Notes under the pieces: model-generated
What the model saw: the letters and a program-made list of their open reading frames with translations, nothing else
What the model was told of the DNA's origin: nothing
Databases searched by the model: none
Position numbers and translations under genes: made by a program
Part shown: piece by piece, positions 17,530 through 27,274 of the stretch
How positions within the stretch are numbered: position 1 is the stretch's first letter
Layout of the letters: the number at the start of each line of letters is the position of its first letter
DNA from: Hypsibius dujardini
Lineage: Eukaryota > Tardigrada > Eutardigrada > Parachela > Hypsibiidae
NCBI GenBank assembly: GCA_001579985.1
Contig: LRSR01005271.1
Location: 1 to 37,923, forward strand
Direction: 5' to 3'
Length of the DNA: 37,923 nucleotides

Positions 17530-17836
17530 TGTTGGACCACGCCCAACAAGTCCTCATATCCAATCATCACAGCTATTTGACTCGATAATACCTTACTTAC
17601 TTAGTAACTCTATCTACCCTATTAACCCTGTTCTGCTGCCACAGCTAATTACTTGATGTGTGTGCTATTTACTATCAATTCTATGGTTAACACTTTACTA
17701 TATAAGCAGATGTTTTACTAGTTATAAGAGCAGTTTTACTTCTTCTTTCCTTTCTTCCAGTTTTCTTCTCTACCTATTCCTACATTCAGTCTAATAAACT
17801 TGTTACCTACCAAACTTCCTGTTGGTAGACCTAACA
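17530..17836 (+). repeat. 3' LTR
   Basis: Matches the 5' LTR over 307 bp with no difference I could find. TATATAA at 17699-17705 and AATAAA at 17793-17798. Followed by TAAT, the target duplication. Confidence 0.95.
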
Positions 17837-17840
17837 TAAT

Positions 17841-18312
17841 GTTATCTAATCTAATGAGTTACGGGCGTAATGCTGTAATCGTTCCGGGCAGAATTTACCA
17901 CACCGGTGGGCAAAATAAGCAATCATTCGATTGGCCAACAATTGTTCCCGTGTATTCATCCAGATTTTACAGTAATTAAAAAAGTTATTTTGTTTAAATA
18001 AATGAGCACCCATTCAGTACTGTATTTCCTCGATAAATAACGACAGCGCACGAGCTGTGTGATGTTAAATTGGTCCCTCCTACTCGTTAAGCGTGTGCAA
18101 CCATTACGTCACGTGACGCGTGCACTGTCGCTATCTATCAAGGAATTGCAGTATTTAAAATAACGTTAAATAAAACAAGAATATATTCTATTTAAAATAA
18201 AATGGCGCTTTTTGGACCGTTTTTAAATATATTTAAACAAAGCTATTGGGATGTGTCAACCAGTCTAATATTTGGTTGCTAATTCTTCAGGGTTTGTGAT
18301 TTCACCTTTATC
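17841..18312. other. Intergenic, no supported gene
   Basis: AT-rich flank continuing the DNA split by the retroelement (the left side ends at 3954). A CACGTGACGCG block lies near 18110. It may hold the promoter of the gene that follows, but I see no defining motif. Confidence 0.4.
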
Positions 18313-21300
18313 ATGCCGCTCACCCCCATCAATGACAACGTCCCTCGTCTTTTGCAGGATAATAAGTCGCGGTAGGTACCCACAAATTTCCTGGATCAGT
18401 TTACAGTCATTTTTGCCGACATTGTTGACATCCTTTCATGTCTGTCTAGTCCATCCGGCGCTTCGCCCATTGCGTCAATTTCAGCTGAGCCTCTGGATTA
18501 CTCAATGGACACGGCCGCAATCGCCCGCATCCTGTCTCGACGCTTGAAACGCGTGATTGTTCCACCTCGGGACATCCAGTTCAGCGACGGGTCTTACGTC
18601 ATCGCGTGAGATATCACCTTCCAGGAGTACTGGGATATCGTTGGGATGGCTGAATTCGGTGATTTGCCCATCGAGTTGAGGAACTCTCTTCTCACAATGA
18701 AGCAGGTACCCAGTTTTTAGCTTGCATGCATTTCTCTGCTTGTAGGGTGACAAAATTAAACTTAGCTATACTAAATGTCTTTCTGCCTACCTGCCAGCCT
18801 GCCTGTGTGCCTGCCTGCCAGCCAGCCGACCTGCACGTCTGCTTGTGTGTGTGCTTGACTGTTTGTATATCCTGTCTGTCTAGTTGCAAGTATATCTGTT
18901 TGTCTATCACCTTCTGCCTCTCTGTCGGTCGGTCTGTTTGTCTCTCTCTCTGTCTATCTGACCTCGTCTATCTGACCTGACCGTTCGAATGTCTGACTGT
19001 CTGTCTGCCTACTCGTCTGTCTGTCTGTTTATCTGCCTGCCTGCTTGCCGACCTGCTCGTCGACCTGCTTGCCTGTCTGTTTGACTTCTATCTGAGCGTT
19101 CGTATGTCTTTCTGCCTGTTTGTCTACTCGTCTGTCTGTTTGTTTATCTGTCTGCCTGTCGACCTAGTCGTCTGTGTTCGTATGTCTGACTGTGTGTGTG
19201 CTGTCTGTCTGTATATATGTCTGTCTGTTTAGTTGCAAGTATATCTATCTGTCCATTACCCCCTGCCTGCCTCCCTAACCGTTCGTAAGTCTTTCTGTCG
19301 TTCTGTTACTCGTCTGCTTGTCTGTTTTTCAATCTGTTTGCCTGCCGACCTGCTTGTCTGTGTGTATGTCTGCCTGTGTGTGTGTTTGTGCTTGACTGTC
19401 TGTATATCCGTTTGTCTGTCTGTTAGTCTGGTTTTAGTTTTTTTCCCATCCCAACCAGGTGGTCATATTTATTTGGTGTTACAGGTGTACACCTTTGGTC
19501 AGAAAAATCGGGACGCTCGATTTGTCAAAAGGCAATTATTACCACTAGGCTGCAGGCTGCTTTGATTTGAGGCGGATATAGTTGGCCACAAGACCACATG
19601 TGCAATCAGTGTTACGCAAATTTTTAGTGTAAACCTGTGACAAACTATTCCGCCTCAAATGAAAGCTTTTTTTTGAATAGTCTGCAGCCTTGTGGTAACA
19701 AATTGTTTTTGACAAATTGAGCGTCCCGATTTTTCTGTCTAAAGGTGTAGTATAAGTCAGTCTGTATTTCGGCTCACCATCACTTGAACATTTTTTCTCT
19801 TTTATTATTACAGAAGGATAAGAACCCGATTCACAGTCACACCATTTCCGAAGTTGTCACTTATCTCTTCCAAGTCTTCCGGGTCGTAGAAGACCGCGGT
19901 TACATCAAGATGACTGGTGATGCCAGGGTGGTGCTGGGCTGCAACGTCCACACCGAAGACGCGTCGGTGAAGCTCCCCGACATTGGTTTTGCGCCAAAAT
20001 ATCGTTTTCTCAAGAACTGGATTGGATCCCCAACATCTTTTGCTGGCGAAGTGGCCTACTCGCAGACCCTGAAGGACCTCCAGGGAGTGATGGAGCGCCT
20101 GATCGACAGCTCCCAAAACGTCAGCAACATAATGGCAGGAATCTTTATCAAGCTGCCATATGGAAAGGGAAACGGGGACAATCAGAAGTACTGGGTGTGT
20201 ATTTGCATGCGAGCCGCAATCACCTTTTAGCGTCCCAAAACAACTTTTGGTTTTACAAAATATTGTTTTGTTCTTTGCAGATTATTTACCGTGACCGTAC
20301 GCATCAGCAGGATTTCACTCTGACCTTCGAACTGGACCGTATCGCCGACGACACCTATCACTGGCCCATAATTGACATCGAGCACATCCTGTTGTTTGCC
20401 AACACACCCCAGCAGAACTGGCCGCCCTCCGATCGCAGATACATCCTCAAAACGCGCGAGATAGCCAAGTGCATCAAGGAAGCGGTTGAGTTTACCAACT
20501 GTGCGTATCCGGTTTCTTTGCGCAGTCGCATGTTGTGCAGTGTTTAGATGAATGGTCGTAATTTAAAATACGTTTTTTTATTTTAAGTTAAATGATTTTA
20601 GTATATTTTAAAATTAGACACAAATTCACGTGAGGTTTTTATTTATTTATTTTAATTTAAATTGTCAAGTATGAATTTGTTTTTAAATCAACGGTGATTT
20701 TTAATTCAAATTTAATTAAAAATACCGTTAAACTGTTTTTAGTTGAAATTGAATCATTTACAACTAAATCTAAAATCAGGATTTGATCAAATGCTGGTAC
20801 AGTCGGGGAAAAAAAGGTCGACGATAGGAGGGGCTTGTGACGTCATGCGCAGATTAATCTGTTGGTGCGCCAATCAAGACAAACCTAGTTGTTCTGCTGC
20901 TGCCTACCACAGTTTTTGTTGTGTGTGATTCAGCATGAAAGGATTCACACAGACGACACGGAGCGCTTGTCTCGATTGCTTGATTAAGAGCGTTTAATTC
21001 ATTATCATGGCGCGAGGTCCTTACGGGTTATAGCACAGTATACGTACAGTGAGATTTTGACTTTTGAAATTTCGACAGCCAATCGATAGAGGACATCGAG
21101 AGGAATCGATTAGAAAAATTTAGGTGAGGAAAGTCAAAACTGAGGGAGATATGGCAGTTCTAAGTTGGGGTACAATCAATCAATCAGCCATTACAATCCC
21201 ATGCGTAATGCACGGGGTGCAGCTCAAATTGCTCAACGCACTCATGAACGTGCAATCAACCAATCAACCATTACAACCCGATCCACTACACAATGCACAA

Positions 21301-24036
21301 ACACAGGATCAACCATGATCAACCAGGATCACTCAAGGATCAACCATGTGTGATTTTTCAAAATGAAAACTTTTTTAATCGATTTCTCTCTACGTCCTCT
21401 ATCGATTGGCTGTCGCCAAATTCCAAAATTTCACTGTATATGTACTGCTTTTACCAAACTTTAAATTGTTAAAAAAATCGAACAATCAACGGAAGGTTCT
21501 GGTGTGGATGTTGTGTTAATATCTTTCACGCGTATTGCGCATTCAAATCTGATGAACTGTCTTCTCTGTGAATTCTCTCATGTTGAGTCACACACGACAA
21601 AAACTGTGGTAGGCAGCAGCAGAACGACTAGGTTTGTCTTGGTTGGCGCATCAACACATTAATCTGCGCATGACGTCACAAGCTCCTCCTATCGTCGACC
21701 TTTTTTTCCCCGACTGTATTTAGTGTATCAGACCGACGACGGAAGCGACGAGGTCCTCTAAGTTACAGTGCTGTGGTTGGAAATTGAGAATGTTTCTGTG
21801 ACTGTGTCCGTGACTGTTTGTGTGTTTATGTATCTTGTCTTTGTCTATTTTTATGTCTATGCCTCTGCCGTTTTCCCCGCGAAAATCGGTACTGTCCTCT
21901 CGTATGTGGCATGCCCCACACCACTCACTCACACTGGTACTCGTTCCGACTCGCTTGCTGTCCCTCGTTCCTCCCTTCCCCATCTCCCTCCTCTGGGTCG
22001 CGTGTCTGTATCTGTGTTTGCGTCCGTTGACTGTTTCTTTGTGTCTGTTCCTGTGTCCGTGACTGTCTGTTTGCTTATGTACCATGTACCTTGTCATATG
22101 TTTATGTCTGTACCTGTGTGGTTTTTCTCGCGAAAATCGATATTGTTCCGTCGTGGCATGTCCCACACCACTCACGCTGGTACTCATCAGAGCTGTGCCG
22201 CTAACTTAGCGAAGGACTTTAGCGGCCGCTAAACCCGCTAAACCGCTACTCTTAGCGGGATTAGCGTTAGCGGTCAAGTTCGTCAGCGTAGCGATAATTC
22301 CAATTAGCGGACGTAGCGGCAATGAAATTAGCGGTGCGGATTTAGCGGTCTTGTTGCGTTAGGAAGCAATAACTCAAATAACAGTATGAGGCAAAGTCTG
22401 TATTTCGGCTCGCCCTCCACTTGGTCGATAAATCGGCTCACTCAAGGGTTTTCTCTTTGATGGCAGCTGCTTGATTGTTTGATTTGCTGTACTATGTCCT
22501 ATGTACTATGTCCTAGTATACTATTGCAATTTTGAAAATCAAACAATCAAGCAGCTGCCATCAAGAGAAACCCATGAGTGAGCAGATTTATCGACCAAGT
22601 GGAGGGCGAGCCGAAATACAGACTTTGCCTCATACACGTCACATGTGAGACTGCTCAGCTTTGCAATAGCTCAGGTGACAGGTCCAACTGGAAAAAGTGC
22701 TTTTTGTAAATGTAAAAATAGCTAGACTTTTCAAAGCGCTATCTCGGGTGTTTAACGTTGGCGCGCCCATCGGTATTCACAGAGAGCCTGCTCAATGTTA
22801 TGAGATTATTTCTTTCACCAATGTCTAGAGCTGCCAAAGCGTCAAGCTAGAGCTTGGACCAAAGCGTCAGGCTTTTAATGACCGTGACTTTGAAAATCTG
22901 TTTTTCGGGAACGTCAATAGTGATCTGCTAGATTACCAGTGCCGCGTTAAGCGAAGGTATCTGAAATGGATTTATAGACTAATAAAATTTACCATTAGCG
23001 GGTTTAGCGGTTTTAGCGGTGCGGATTTTTCGACGGTTAGCGTTAGCGTAGCGGTCAACATGATTAGCGTAGCGGGAGTCTGAAACCTTTAGCGGCACAG
23101 CGCTGGTACTCATCCTGACTCGTTCCACTCGTTTTAGATCCACCGTATATTATGACTGTAGTGAAGCACAGTGTGTGCAGTCATAAAGTACGGATGGGTC
23201 TAAAACACCATTTGGTCGAGACAGTACAGTATATCAAGTTCGGGCGTTCGAATTTTAATTCTGGACTTACTTCATTCAACACAAGTGTTTCGAGATTTCA
23301 GGAAGTTTGCTCAATAACAGTTAAAAACTGCAATTGACTGAACTCCTCGGTCTTTCCGCCGATCTCATCGATTGCCACTTTTAATTCAAAAATTTTGATT
23401 GAAACAACGTCAGTGGGGTGGGGGGCTTGATTTTGCTCCTTTTTGCCACAGATCGCTCGATTGACACTTCCAGGAAGCACCAGGATATGCCGGACTTTCT
23501 CTGCGTTAGTAGCTTCGTAGTCTTGATATGCTGCTGATGTTAAAGTTTCATCTGGTAGACAAGGTTGCTTTTTTTAGGACAAAAAGGTAGATCTGGCCAT
23601 TAGAAAGTACATTTTGGAATCCGCGCAGAAGACCATTGCCGCCGAAATGGAAGCGCAAGGAGTCGAGGTACGTAGTTTGTTAGCACTTCTTCCGTAGTTC
23701 AATACGCCGATTAGTATACATCAAGGTATTTTTGTATTTGCAGAATGAGGTTTGTCGCCGCAGCCTTGGAAACACCCGAAAGGCCCTGGAGTTCTCCGAC
23801 GATGAGCAAGTTGATGGGAACCTGCTGGTGGAGACTCTTGCTCTCAAACAAGAGGAGATTGCTGCCGGCCAGTGGAATTTATTTAGTTCTAGTTGCGCGA
23901 TTTATCTCTCATCTTGATTCACCGAATTTCAGGAAGCCGCGTTTAGTGTTTCCCGGTCTTGTCTTTTTGATGTTTTTTATCTACTTTAGGCGCTAGCAAA
24001 TCTGATGCCGAGGATTCATTGGAAGGGAAGAAGTAG
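18313..24036 (+). CDS. Unrecognised multi-exon protein; first exon carries two in-frame stops
   Basis: Exons: 18313-18705, 19814-20194, 20281-20484, 23578-23667, 23744 onward. Splice sites are GT-AG and the first four junctions keep phase 0, taking the GTTGAG donor at 20485. If that donor is not used, exon 3 reads to TAG at 20547. Exon 1 has a TAG at 18373 and a TGA at 18607 in an otherwise protein-like frame (LDQFTVIFADIVDIL, FQEYWDIVGMAEFGDL); either the start lies downstream (ATG 18647) or exon 1 is decaying. Exon 2 contains GYIKMTGDARVVLGCNVH. The 3' end is ambiguous: an exon at 23932 would give a C-terminal hydrophobic anchor LVFPGLVFLMFFIYF with stop 23996, or a last exon from 23990 would end in an acidic tail with stop TAG 24036. 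I recognise no domain. Confidence 0.5.
18780..19440. repeat. CTGT/CTGC degenerate array in intron 1
   Basis: About 660 bp of CTGTCTGTCTGCCTGCC-like units with a repeated longer phrase (AGTTGCAAGTATATCT at about 18884 and 19232), showing segmental duplication within the array. Confidence 0.9.
19490..19747. mobile_element. 258-bp TA-flanked inverted-repeat element (MITE)
   Basis: Ends are CACCTTTGGTCAG and CTGTCTAAAGGTG, inverted, flanked by TA on both sides (19488-19489, 19748-19749). The inverted arms extend about 100 bp with indels, sharing AGAAAAATCGGGACGCTC. TA duplication suggests Tc1/mariner mobilisation. It lies in intron 1 of the unrecognised gene. Confidence 0.8.
20800..21716. mobile_element. 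917-bp TA-flanked foldback element (MITE)
   Basis: Terminal arms CAGTCGGGGAAAAAAAGG are inverted for about 165 bp with roughly ten mismatches, flanked by TA (20798-20799, 21717-21718). A second inverted pair lies inside: the block around 21063-21095 (CAGCCAATCGATAGAGGA) returns inverted near 21398-21420. The centre is AATC-rich. There is no transposase frame, so it is non-autonomous, of Tc1/mariner type by TA and CAGT ends. Confidence 0.88.
21730..22180. other. GT-rich and imperfectly duplicated intron segment
   Basis: TGTGACTGTGTCCGTGACTG phrases occur at about 21800 and 22045, each followed by TTTATGT, CTCGCGAAAATCG-like and CACACCACTCAC blocks. The two halves are an imperfect direct repeat of about 240 bp. 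No supported coding frame. Confidence 0.55.
22188..23105. mobile_element. 918-bp hAT-type non-autonomous element
   Basis: Begins CAGAGCTGTGCCGCTAA and ends TTAGCGGCACAGCGCTG, 17-bp inverted ends with one mismatch. A perfect 8-bp target duplication GTACTCAT flanks it (22180-22187, 23106-23113), diagnostic of hAT. Both subterminal zones are filled with many copies of TTAGCGG/TAGCGGT in mixed spacing, likely transposase-binding sites. No transposase frame. A smaller element is nested inside. Confidence 0.92.
22387..22632. mobile_element. 246-bp palindromic element nested in the hAT element
   Basis: Arms of about 100 bp, starting TGAGGCAAAGTCTG, are nearly perfect inverted copies around a centre with CTATGTCCTATGTACTATG. 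TA lies on each side (22385-22386, 22633-22634). The phrase GTCTGTATTTCGGCTC also occurs outside, near 19760. Confidence 0.85.
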
Positions 24037-25264
24037 AAAGGATTGGGCGTGTTCTACTGAAGCCTTGGCATATTTCTTTGATTTTCTTTTCTACACGTTG
24101 TTTAGATTGGATGACTCGCGTGGAGGTGTTGTGATGCCCCTCTTCGTAGTTTGCTTTCTCAAAATGTAGTCTCTTGTTCCTTTCCGATCTCTGCGAAGAG
24201 GGTTGTTTTTTGAGACTCTCATATGTGGATAGATTTTTTTGCTTTCTGGTGGACTCTTGACCACCCTGGGATTTTTTTTGCCTGATTAGGCTCGGTGTTT
24301 GATTTCGGCGGTTACCGTGAGCTTGTCTTCAGGCGTTTTGTTTAGTCTTAGCTTGCAATTCTCTCTGTATGATTTGAAAAATACGGGGATCCAGTCTCCT
24401 GTAGATTGGTACTACTGGTACTGTTTAAGTTCTGAGACACTGCCGCGGAGAATCAATCAGCGAATGTTTTCGTAAAGTATGCAGTTGAACTAGGCCACGC
24501 TGTTTCTGCTTTTGTTTAAATATGCCTAAATAAAAGGCACTTTAAATGGCTAAACGATGCTTCTGACTTAAAAAAACTTTATTTTTTATTTTACTCAGGT
24601 CGCAACCATACAGTAAAAGTCGATAAATTGAAAAGCATATTTTTATTTTTAATCGCTGAATTTACTCGGCCTATTAGAATATTTTACTTGAAACAAACAG
24701 GCAGACAGTTTTTGCCGATTATGTTCATGTTAGCTAGACATTCCTTTATCCTGCTCTCAAGAAAATGAACAAGCGCTCATATTAGCACTAGTGATGCTGC
24801 TAAATTAGGATCATCACGAAAATACCGAAAAAAACTACGCAATACCGCAGCCGCAGTCCCGCAATATCGAATCACCCTAACAATCACTGAAACGCACAAA
24901 CGCCAAAATACCTAAAAAGGCAAAGATCACAACACCGCAACACCGGACAAGGACCTAAACACCGAAACAGACAAGGACCGAAATACCATGCTAGTATACT
25001 CGAGTCGGAAACGTGCCGACAATTCGCTGGAAAAAAACACCGAAGATGATTCGCAGCAATGCAGGTGGAATTTAAAATTCAGACAAAAACAGTGTTAGGA
25101 GAAAAAAACGACAAAGGCCGCTTTTGATATCATGCTGCTTGAGGGAGCGCGAGAGGACGACGCTTTCATCACCTAAAGGATCATCACAGAAAGCTTCGTG
25201 GGTGGTGACATTGAAAGTGAAAAACTATACTGTACCTACACAATTGAAAACAATACGCTTGGAT
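24037..25264. other. Intergenic, with degenerate ACCGAAATACC repeats
   Basis: No convincing gene on either strand. An AATAAA at about 24527 may serve the upstream gene. From about 24810 to 25000 the DNA is built of loosely repeated AATACCGAAA / CCGCAATA units. Confidence 0.45.
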
Positions 25265-25420
25265 GATTGTCTGCCTGTCTGTCAGTCTGTCAGTCTGTCT
25301 GTTCGTCAGTCTGTCTGTCTATCTTTCTGCCTGTCTGTCTTCCTGTCAGTTTGTTGGTCTACCTATCTGCTTGCCTGTTTGCTTGGCTCCCTGGCTGTCT
25401 GTCTCTCTGCCTGTCTGCCA
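25265..25420. repeat. CTGT array
   Basis: CTGTCTGTCAGTCTG units for about 155 bp, grading into CTTGCCTGTTTGC variants. Confidence 0.85.
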
Positions 25421-25467
25421 AACCATTCCGAACCATGCGCATATCTGAAGAGTGTTGTTTGCGTTAC

Positions 25468-25512
25468 CTTGGCCTTGGTATTCGGGGCCAGACGAAAGGG
25501 GTTCGTCGCCAT
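25468..25512 (-). other. Exon-like start fragment MATNPFRLAPNTKAK
   Basis: On the minus strand an ATG opens 15 codons ending exactly at a GTAACG donor in phase 0. No downstream exon is visible within 1.4 kb, so this may be chance or an alternative first exon of a gene I cannot see. Confidence 0.2.
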
Positions 25513-26129
25513 AATTCTGTATTTTCTCGGACCGTGAAAAAGACTTCGTCGACGACACTTTCACCACTGTTTTCGCTGCTCGGGTCAGGGCCAAGCAGCC
25601 GGAAGTTTAGAGCGCGTTCGAACAGTGTCCGTCCGACGGAAATGTATGATAACACAATGGGAGCTTTGATTCAGTCCTCTGTCGTCGATCAACAGAGAAA
25701 AAGGTGGTGAAGGCCCAGACAAACACAATTTCCGACTAATCTCCCCATTGAACGAACCAACAAGTAGAGATCACACTGAATGAGCGGCAATTGTTCTGGC
25801 ACGCGTAAATCCCCGCGCACGTCGAAATGTTTTCAACTTTCGATCTCCGAACTTATTGTGGTATATAAAGTAGGCCCGCGTAGTAGGTCGCAGACAACAA
25901 TTCCGCGCTTCGAAAACAGGAAACCTGGTCCAAATCTCATAAATTCAGACGCGTATGCATCATCAACTGAACGGTTCGTCAACGGTTCCTCGAACAATTT
26001 GGGTCGTCGAATAAGCAGTACGTCAGACAAACTAACAGCCAAAATCCAGACATATATATACATATACGTAGTCGTATAGTACGCAATCCTGCGGGAAGCA
26101 TCACCGTCCCCGGTCAGGCAGATCGCTAT

Positions 26130-26164
26130 CAGACAAGTCAAGACAGACACACAGAGACAGACAG

Positions 26165-26218
<54 letters not shown>

Positions 26219-26346
26219 GACAGACAGAGACAGACAGGACAGACAGAGACAGACAGACAGACAAAGTCAAACAAAGAATGACACGGCAGACAGACAGAGA
26301 CACACAGGCAGACAGACACAGACACACAGGCAGACAGACACAGACA
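26130..26346. repeat. GACA array
   Basis: Around 215 bp of GACAGACAGAGACAGACAGG units on the plus strand. Confidence 0.9.
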
Positions 26347-26355
26347 TTGAGATAC

Positions 26356-26412
26356 CTTGTTGTGGGCCTCCGCGGCCATTCCGCTCTTCGTGGCACCTCC
26401 AAAGGCAGTCAT
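26356..26412 (-). other. Exon-like start fragment [19 protein letters not shown]
   Basis: Minus-strand ATG, 19 codons, then a GTATCT donor in phase 0; the GACA array would be the intron. The wording loosely resembles the N-terminus of transgelin/calponin-type proteins (SGMAxExxxK), but it is too short to claim. Like the 25468 fragment it ends in Lys at phase 0, so the two could be alternative first exons. Confidence 0.25.
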
Positions 26413-26469
26413 CCTGATAATGATGGTATAATTTATGGCGCGGAAAACGTCCACTCTCTCGAGTACTTG

Positions 26470-27188
26470 TAAATTTGAACAGCGGGAGCACGGGGAGGGA
26501 AATTCAGACACACACACACAATCGAAAGAAAAGAGTCTGAAAAAGATCGAAACGGAAGAACTTCAGAGACTTTGACGGAAAGAGATTGTGAGTGAACGAC
26601 GCGGGGCAGGCAAGGAATCAGAGTTATTGTGTGTGAGGTGGTGTTTGACGGAATGATAACCCCGATCTGTACAGTCGAAGAAGTGAACAAACTGATACCG
26701 GCACAGTTGAACACCTCGTACCGTGTATGTACCAGCTCGTTTGGCCTGAGCAACAGTTTTGATGGCTCTCGGGGGTGTTGTTCTTGCTGCTGCTCACATA
26801 GACGGAGACTTAGAGAGTTGGTACGTGGTTAGGAGAGAAAATGATCCAGGACTCCACGGGCAGCCAAGCTAATTCTGCACGTTCGGACGGTTTTAGTGAA
26901 CCGACGAATTCAGACAAAGCCAGCTACAAAATCCGCTTTTGCTCGTACCAAAAAATACACGTCCCACAAGCAAAACCATATATGGCACTAAAACTTGAAA
27001 CGACTAGAACGGGTAAATTTTGAATCAACAGAATTAATTAATGAAAAATTACAGCGACAAAATTGAGGCTAAGAAATTTTCAGTTGAGGGAACGAAAGAG
27101 TAGAGAGAGACGGGAAGAAAAAAAAAATTTCTTCCCCGAATTATTAGAGATCAGGAGATTTGGCAAAATTTACAATGAGCATTTCCAC
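26470..27188. other. Intergenic, no supported gene
   Basis: A 68-codon plus-strand frame (26629-26832) contains GMITPICTVEEVNKLIPAQL and meets a GTACGT donor, but no partner exon is evident. Purine-rich toward 27120. Confidence 0.35.
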
Positions 27189-27194
27189 TTTATT
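27189..27194 (-). terminator. Poly(A) signal of the sulfotransferase gene
   Basis: TTTATT on the plus strand, AATAAA on the minus strand, about 80 bp after the stop codon. Confidence 0.55.
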
Positions 27195-27274
27195 CTATTC
27201 GGAAACGTGGAACCCAGGCAGGCAGGCAGTCACAAGAGAGTACCGGAAGTGAGGGGGAGAGACAGCGTTGGAAT

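Larger units (their letters stand above)
3955..17836 (+). mobile_element. Complete 13.9-kb Ty3/gypsy-type LTR retroelement with env-like and extra ORFs
   Basis: Two 307-bp direct LTRs, without a difference that I could find by eye, bracket 13.3 kb. Each begins TG and ends CA. The 4 bases TAAT precede the 5' LTR (3951-3954) and follow the 3' LTR (17837-17840), a target-site duplication. The pol order is protease, RT, RNase H, integrase, which with the RNase H and integrase motifs fits Ty3/gypsy rather than Copia. At 13.9 kb it is large for the family: about 7 kb lies downstream of pol, including an env-like region and at least three further open frames. The copy is not intact: there is an RT core deletion, frameshifts in the integrase tail and env, and single stops in gag and env. 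Confidence 0.93.

Noticed and set aside
18588-18640. A 19-nt intron (GTGAGA...CCAG) removing the TGA at 18607
   Set aside because: Removing it shifts the frame away from the protein-like reading that follows, so it does not rescue the exon.
23298-23480. Minus-strand frame with KIFELKVAIDEIGGKTEEF
   Set aside because: Lies in an intron of the plus-strand gene, only 60 codons, without splice partners or a known motif.
26101-26517. Frames rich in Cys-Leu-Ser-Val repeats
   Set aside because: Translation of the GACA/CTGT arrays; the same false protein appears at every such array.
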